Below are positions 58,173 to 64,000 of a stretch of DNA of 64,000 nucleotides, one piece after another. The translations under genes were made by a program, and so were the position numbers. Position 1 is the first letter of the stretch; every line of letters starts with the position of its first letter. Origin of the DNA: Bidens hawaiensis. Lineage: Eukaryota; Streptophyta; Magnoliopsida; Asterales; Asteraceae. The DNA is taken from positions 248,001-312,000 of the forward strand of contig JAIQDT010002830.1 of NCBI GenBank assembly GCA_021521415.1. Reading direction: 5' to 3'. The notes below the pieces were generated by a model. It saw only the letters and a program-made list of their open reading frames with translations, had not been told where the DNA came from and ran no database searches.

Positions 58173-59500
58173 TTGTTTTTTACTCTCGAATCCTTGATTG
58201 AACCTTTGATATTACTCAAAATTGCTTGTTGCTTTCCTTTTATTTCTGAACCGATGGCCGGCGATAAAAGGTTAACGCCTGATATTGACACTGTGGTGAT
58301 CAGTTGGGACAGATCTGAGTATGAGAAATTGGCTCATACTTATGGAATTCCGTCAGAGTGAGGTCCGGAATTCCCTGATGCTGGATCCGTTTCTAGTAGG
58401 CCTCCTGCTGGCAAGATGGAAGTCTGTGCCAACTTCTTCACCCATGAGAATCTTCGGTTTCCTCATGAATGTGCTTAGTGCTTATGGGATCAATCTTTCC
58501 CAATTACATCCGCTCTCACTTGCACTAATTCGGCATTTCGAATTCGTGTGTAAGGCGAACTGGATGGTGCCACGAATTGATTGGTTCCCGAGTGATCAAT
58601 CGCGGCGGATGGTTCAAATGTATCCCGATATCCGGGAGGGTTATCGAATTGAACCATCCAGCGGTGTTAACGAATGGCGAAACAGATTCTTCTGGATTTC
58701 AGAAGACGTTGTTTCAGCTGCCATGGTTCGCCGTTCAGCCAATGAGGCGCTGCCGGATATCGTTACGGCTTCACATGAGGGCCAGGAATGGTTCCTCATC
58801 TTGATGTCTAAACCGTCACCAATGCGGGCCCTTCCGAAAGAACCCCTAGTATGGGTGGGCATGAGCCGCTTGTAGTCGTACCCCAATTTGGAAGCATTCT
58901 TTATGAACGTGGATGAGAGTAAGGTTAATACCCTTTGTGACTTCTGTTTTTTGTAAAAACTTTATTTGAAGTTTTGTTGTGTATGTTTCAGGTCGAGGGA
59001 CTATGTTGAATGTCCTTTTTGACGACAAGGATTTTCCCCAGAAACGCATTATAGACGCGAAAGTCTTACCCATTCTGGACAGGACCCGGGACCATTTACT
59101 TTTTCCGAATAAAGTGTGCGCGGAACCTATAGCTTCGGAAGCTATCTTCCAAATAGGTGTGTACACTCTTAACCCTCGTCCTTTAAAAATGTCATTACCT
59201 CTGATGGGGTGATTGTACTTCTGTTTTCGAGTGACGAGTCAACACCTCAGGAGGAATATGACTCGGATGTTGCTTCTGAAATTTCATCTGTCTCGCATGC
59301 GTTGGCAGAGTTAGAGAAGAAGAGGAAGCTTCAGTTTTCCAAAGGCAAGTGATGCGGGCGTAAGCCACGCGGATGCTGAGGGAAACCAGCGACGAAGAAA
59401 GCTAGGACCCATTGTCCGAAAAACAGAGGCTTAAGCTTGGTGATCGTATCAAGGAGATGTCCCGTAAGTCTTCATGAACACTTTACCTTTCTGTTATACT
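58173..59500 (+). pseudogene. Antisense gene of the Tat derivative (gypsy-type 'putative transposase' domain)
   Basis: On the strand opposite the element. ATG at 58254 (MAGDKRLTPDIDTVVISWDR), through a TGA near 58360, a frame change near 58465, then FLMNVLSAYGINLSQLHPLS, RHFEFVCKANWMVPRIDWFP and EWRNRFFWISEDV. The pattern matches the plant 'Transposase (putative), gypsy type' domain (Pfam PF04195) carried by antisense or extra genes of Tat elements. A GT-AG intron is possible between about 58922 and 58991, after which GTMLNVLFDDKDFPQKRIID continues. Its role is unknown; 'transposase' is a legacy label. Confidence 0.65.
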
Positions 59501-59628
59501 TTAAACTCTGCTAAACTGTTTATTTTGTTGTATGTAGAGCCAATTGGGGCTACTAGTGGGGGTACATCATTGGAGAAACCACCATCCCCTCCGCCAGATA
59601 TGGTGGTTTCATAACTGATGGTTTCATA

Positions 59629-59640
59629 CGGATGGCACCA
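59629..59640 (-). other. Tat derivative primer binding site
   Basis: TGGTGCCATCCG on the minus strand, one base from the LTR at 59642. It is the same as the site at 19337-19350 with one base change. Confidence 0.75.
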
Positions 59641-59641
59641 A

Positions 59642-60448
59642 TGAAGAAACACGGATCCGATCCCCTTAACGGGTCCTGGATCCAATGAGTCCACGGGGAT
59701 AGGCCAAACACAACTACCAACGATATGAGCACAACCTTCAGAAGTCCAGTGATAGAATCCTTCAAAACAACCATCGTGAGCTCGTTACGGGAAGGACAAG
59801 AGGGGGGGTCTTCCCGTAACCACCCTCCGGCGTGAGAATAAGTACAGTTCTGATGGAGAGAAAGTACTTAAGTATTTAGAGATAGTGGGGAGTGAATGTG
59901 TTACCTCATGGAGATTGTGAAGTATTTATAGCCGAAGAGTGTGGGAATGTGATTGGGCTAGCTGTCTCTTTCCAGAAGATGCTCTCGTAACCGTCTGGAC
60001 ACGTGCCCTCATGTGATAGGTTAAGCTATACGTCCCATTTGCATGGTTATAACAACCTGGACATGTGTCTCTCTATGATAGGACAAGATATATTTGGCCA
60101 TGTGCATTGTTATAACAACCTGGCCAGCTGTCCTCTATTCATTGGTTGACGGGTCACGTATTCTCCAAGGAAGGATCTTGGTAAATCTTCTAGCAGGTAA
60201 TTAGTTAATTACAGCTGTCCTATGACATTACCTTCTGGTCATCTTAGCGGGTGGGGACACTACCCTGCGAATGACTTCAGAGGGTGCTTGGATGCTTCCG
60301 CATATAGTCTCAAGGACGTATTCTTATTCTTCATTTATTGAGTCATGCGGGTGATCCATTTGTCCCGTGGGTGACATATGAGGAGTTTACCTTTGACCTG
60401 CGGGTGACTTTAAAGATATTTGGGTCTTTTTAGTACCCTACCACTATA
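59642..60448 (-). repeat. Tat derivative 5' LTR (807 bp)
   Basis: Plus-strand start TGAAGAAACACGGATCC, end TACCACTATA, followed by the AACTC duplication. Partner of 56984-57793. Confidence 0.92.
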
Positions 60449-60635
60449 AACTCCTCTTAAAAGTTAACAAACCCTTTTTGTTGGGCTTTACACAAAAGTT
60501 ATTTTTTTAAATACGGGCATTTTAACCATTTTTTAGTTTTTACTCATCAATTATAAAATGTGTATAGTGTACAAACGTGAATTTAAGTATGATTTGAATT
60601 TTGATGTATGTTTCTGGACTTCAATGAATGTAAAG

Positions 60636-60689
<54 letters not shown>

Positions 60690-60962
60690 ACGTCATCCGG
60701 TCAATAATATTTGGTTCGACCGCCTAGGCCGGTCCGACCTGTGACCTGGTAAGGCGTTCGGGTCGATGTCCGGTCTAGGTCTGAAAACATTGGTGATACT
60801 ATTTTCATCACTTTGACCAGCTAATGGCATGGTGCCACCTCACCCAAACCAGGTCGATCAATAGTGATAGAATTTAGTGGGGGTGTGGTGTTATAGTTCT
60901 TTTTAAATTTTAGAAAAAATAAAACAAGGTTAAAAAATTATTGCATTTAAATAAAATATATA

Positions 60963-62417
60963 TTAAAAAGATAAATAAATTGAAAAAATCGACAAAAAAA
61001 AGAATAAAAAACTACGGCGCTGCCCAACCCCACTTTTCGCATATCTCGCGTCTGCGTTGAAGTAAGATTGATATAAAGGGTTCGTCAAGATTTTCGTGCG
61101 TTGAAGGAGGAAGGTAAAATCAATGTTTTTTTGGTTTTCGTTCAAATGGTTGATATACGTCTCCTCACGTTTCATTTTTAAAGCATGATCTTCTTTCTTT
61201 CGCTCCTTCGCCTCGGCCATATCCGCCAACTTAGCCGACTTGTATTCGTTGAAGTCATCTGCCACCACTTCCTTTCCTAATCTTGACGATTCCCCACTTT
61301 TCTTGCGATTCGGCGGTGTGGGTGTGGGAATGTCTTCGTCGGGATCGTCTCCGGGTTGCTTGTTCAAGTTCATGTTCGGCATGTTGCTTGACAAGCCGTC
61401 GATAGACGTTGTGTAGTTCCCGGACTCGGAAGTTTTTTTTATCTTTTTCAAGATCCTTTCTTCCTTGGAGCCGTTGGTCCGTCCTTGTCGACTACGGGAA
61501 TCGGTTCTACTTCGGGTGATGTCTCACAATCTCCCACGCGTCCAAGTGGGGAAAAGATTTATGTCAAAAAATCTTGATATAAATGCTAAAGGCGTTCTTT
61601 ATGATAGTCGCCTCGCTCACTCCGCTTTGTGGAGTTCGGGTCTACAAAACACTTCGAATATATATATATACATATATATCAAAATTGTAAAACTTAAGTA
61701 ATAAATTATAAAAAAAATTAAATTAATAAATTTTAAAAAATAATTACCAATTGGATGTTGCAAAAATTAAATTTCGACATTTTTCGATTCCAGTTTCACC
61801 ACTTGGAAGTTATTTGATCCATGTTTCATACGGTTGAACAGGGAAGTTTGCCGAAATGTACGATAACACGTTTCCAAAACAAGTCTCGTTGTTGTTGGTT
61901 TGCATGTATTTTTTTTGTTTCGGAGGTGTGTAAAAAAGCCTTGGTCAATGCGATGTCCTCCTCGGCCGGCCAAAGTCTACGACAAGAACCGGCTCCCGTA
62001 TCGTCATCGTCATCATCTTCTTGAACATGTTCATCTTCATCCACATCGTCATCTTCATCACAAAATGCACGTGCAAATTGATGTATAACATTGTTATCCT
62101 TTAGGGGATCGACGGACGTTTGTGGAGGTTGAGTTTGAAACGTTTGAAAATGATTGTTTTGAAAAATCTGGCTAAAAAAAGATGGAATAAACGGTTGGTT
62201 TTGATACGGTGTTGATGGAAACGGTGGATTAAATGGTTGTGATTGAAAATGTTGCTTTTGGAACGGTTGTGGTTGAAAAGGTTGTTGTTGGAATGGCTGG
62301 GTTGTGTCGGGTTCATCTTGTAATCAAAATCTCGCCGGCTCGCCAAGATTTTCTCGAACCTTTGGTCGGGATTGAGTTTTCTTTGAACCCGAACTACGTT
62401 TCCTTGAACCCTCCATT
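60963..62417 (-). pseudogene. PIF/Harbinger ORF1-like protein (Myb/SANT), decayed
   Basis: ATG at 62417 (MEGSRKRSSGSKKTQSRPKV), a frame change near 62325, then an Asn/His/Gln/Phe-rich segment. A Myb/trihelix-like domain follows (RRLWPAEEDIALTKAFLHTS and DLFWKRVIVHFGKL, 61990-61830), with stops after it. A possible intron lies near 61750. The C-terminal part (61451-60963) has KTSESGNYTTS, EYKSAKLADMAEAKERKKED and NPLYQSYFNADARYAKSG, like the charged coiled tail of these proteins. ORF1 helps the Harbinger transposase bind DNA and enter the nucleus. No transposase gene is present. The alternative is a decayed host trihelix-like gene. Confidence 0.6.
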
Positions 62418-62509
62418 TGTGTGATGTTAGAATTTCGTTTATAGCAGTGGATTGAGATTGTTTGAAGTTAAATTTGTGTTAGATTTGATTTTTAGTTGGA
62501 TTGAAATGG

Positions 62510-62524
62510 TAGGTTATTTATATT
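62510..62524 (-). promoter_or_regulatory. Candidate TATA box of the ORF1-like gene
   Basis: Minus strand CAATATAAATAACC about 95-105 bp before the ATG at 62417, a normal spacing for a plant promoter. Confidence 0.4.
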
Positions 62525-63537
62525 GTTTAAAGAAATTGTTTTTATTTTAAACTTCCAACGGTCACAACCCAACCTCCACCCCAACGGTCATATTGTTAAG
62601 CGTGGTCACCACCACGGTTTCTCCCCCATCACGCGTGATGGGATCCGGCGACGGTGTTCCACGCCAAAATAAGCGTGATGGGTGCCCATCACGTACCACC
62701 CCCACCCCCTAACAACAATATACCAGTCTAACGTATTATGCATACAATGAAGTTGAAATGGATGCCTGACATTCATTAAATTGTATGCCTACTAACTTTA
62801 AAATATGAATTATAAAAAGATTACCAACTAAAAACAATATTGCATGTATTTTAGTTTATATTGGATAAAAAATTAAACATTTCAATAACAAATACTAGAA
62901 ATAATATTAAGTTACAAAATTAATAATTGCCTACTTCTAGACACATTTAAACTATTTATTTATCCATTTTAGATAAGCTCTAAATCTAAATTATACCCAA
63001 AATTATATACTCACTTTAGCATATATAGCCCATTATGGTTTTCCACGCAATTCGTTGGTGAACAAAAAAATTAAATGTTTTAACGAGTCAAGCTTGGTCG
63101 GGCCAAAGCTAGCTCGAGGTCGGCTTGAACTACACAATATATCAAGAAATGGTTGGAAACTAATCGAAAACTAGTATTGCGTTGTAAGTTGTTGTCGTCG
63201 TCGCCGTATCACGCGAGTTTCCCATTAGTGTACACACACACATATATATGGGTGAGATCTAGAAATAACTCTTCTTAAATAGAGAACTATATAACTAATA
63301 AAGAATTATTTTTAACTTTTAAAAAAATATATTTTTTGATTTCTTTTTGTTTTCTCCTTCTAACAAGTTGATATTGTTCCAAAAAAAAAACAACTGTCGA
63401 TTTAGTGCATATATGCAATAATGTGTGTTGTATATATACAATAGTGTTTTATTGCTTATAATACAACACAATTGTATTATAAAATTTACATTATTGAATA
63501 TATACAAATACAACACTATTTATTGTATGCAATGCAC
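62525..63537. other. Non-coding DNA
   Basis: It begins with GC-richer sequence holding CATCACGCGTGATGGG and GGGTGCCCATCACG palindromic blocks (62626-62692), possibly the end of the ORF1-bearing element. It then becomes AT-rich with (CA)n/(TA)n at about 63232-63248. No gene seen. Confidence 0.6.
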
Positions 63538-64000
63538 TGTAAGGCCCAAACCCGGTAGCCTCACTTTAACGTGGGATTTACTCATAAACACAGTTCTTAC
63601 AAATCCGAGTTAATTAAAACTTTTCACGGAAACGTTAACTTCAATCATTCGTTACAAAACCTTTAATCTTTTCATTAAAACCATAACATGAAACATCATA
63701 TTCAAAACATCATTTCTTCCATCTTCAGATGCCAGCCGTTCAATCCATGCCATGTGCCATCGTCATGCTAGCTCTTTAATCTGATCACCTGCGTCGTGCA
63801 TACTAAAAGTCAGCTACGCTGAGTGAGTTCTAGTTAATCAAGCAACTTACCATACAACCATTACAGGTATTATATACGTATCCGAAGATACACAGTCCAC
63901 TGTCTAACCTGTTCACCTTACCACTTAACCACTTAACTACCCCTTACGTCTTAGCCACTTGTTTACGGAAGCACATAGAGGCTTACCCTCCCAGGCACTC
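63538..64000 (-). repeat. LTR edge related to element A, continuing beyond the window
   Basis: TGTAAGGCCCAAACCCGG at 63538 aligns with the LTR at 29772 (CTCACTTTAACGT, ATTTACTCATAAACACAGTT, TACTAAAAGTCAGCTACGCT). No primer site lies to the left, so this is an outer edge (3' LTR of a minus-strand element) or a solo LTR. Confidence 0.8.

Larger units (their letters stand above)
56984..60448 (-). mobile_element. Non-autonomous Tat-type derivative, 3.5 kb
   Basis: LTRs 56984-57793 and 59642-60448, target duplication AACTC at 56979-56983 and 60449-60453. The primer site (TGGTGCCATCCG, 59629-59640) abuts the right LTR, so the element reads on the minus strand. A G-rich polypurine tract (CTGGGGGGACTAA) abuts the left LTR. 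The internal region is 1.85 kb and keeps only an antisense (plus-strand) gene remnant; gag and pol are gone. Its LTRs are related to 19352-19851. Confidence 0.88.
56561..60850. repeat. Repeat with GGACC-rich inverted ends, split by a Tat derivative
   Basis: The left part is 56561-56983, with (CCGGA)n at about 56594-56619. The right part is 60449-60850, with CCGGTCCGACC and (TA)n at about 60636-60684. The left arm GTGATAGTCAATATTTTTAA and the right arm reversed (ATCACCAATGTTTTCAGACC), both leading into ACCGGAC, look like inverted termini of a DNA-transposon-like repeat. No target duplication established. Confidence 0.35.

Noticed and set aside
63185..63225. Possible second Helitron 3' end (GCCGTATCACGCG...CCCATTAGT)
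   Set aside because: The hairpin is poor and the end reads TTAG rather than CTAG/CTRR.

Overview
This window looks like intergenic DNA of a large plant genome. It is AT-rich and packed with nested LTR retrotransposons; I found no intact host gene. The envelope-like gene of the Sirevirus at 3163-7857 and the chromovirus Gag types resemble those I know from Asteraceae (lettuce, sunflower, tansy group), so a composite is my best guess, by inference only.

Region 1 (1-19.85 kb). A minus-strand Ty3/gypsy element of Tat type (RT, protease and gag pieces; 5' LTR 19352-19851) runs off the left edge. Its gag is split by a 16.2 kb Ty1/copia Sirevirus (1769-18011, minus strand) with 1.23 kb LTRs, target duplication GTCCA, an initiator-Met-tRNA primer site, gag, pol and a downstream envelope-like gene of about 1,565 codons. 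All frames are broken by a few stops and single-base shifts. The envelope-like gene is preceded by a TATA box and by donor and acceptor splice sites. A 1.1 kb pol-env spacer repeats a short TGCCCGAA-like motif that also fills the LTRs.

Region 2 (19.9-25 kb). A probable non-autonomous Helitron (19889-22808) carries a LETM1-like exon fragment and a second exon pair from an unrecognised gene. It is followed by two 250 bp direct repeats and a 1.4 kb repeat that recurs at 46.5-53.9 kb.

Region 3 (25-54 kb). A decayed plus-strand chromovirus (leader, gag, protease, RT, integrase, C-terminal region; 32.6-45.5 kb) has been invaded twice by minus-strand, gag-only non-autonomous gypsy elements: 24951-32592 with 2.8 kb LTRs, and 34212-41696 with 2.0-2.1 kb LTRs. 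Right of it, the second copy of the 1.4 kb repeat is split by a 6.0 kb Athila-derived non-autonomous element (46693-52701, target duplication GTTTA) with an unusual gag-position reading frame.

Region 4 (54-64 kb). This part holds low-complexity A/C-rich DNA, a 42 bp tandem repeat, a non-autonomous Tat derivative (56984-60448, target duplication AACTC) with an antisense reading frame, a decayed ORF1-like (Myb/SANT) gene of PIF/Harbinger type, and the edge of another long-LTR gypsy element at 63538.

Family assignments rest on recognised motifs and read-by-eye homology, not on searches. Boundaries given with TG...CA ends and target duplications are firm; others are approximate.
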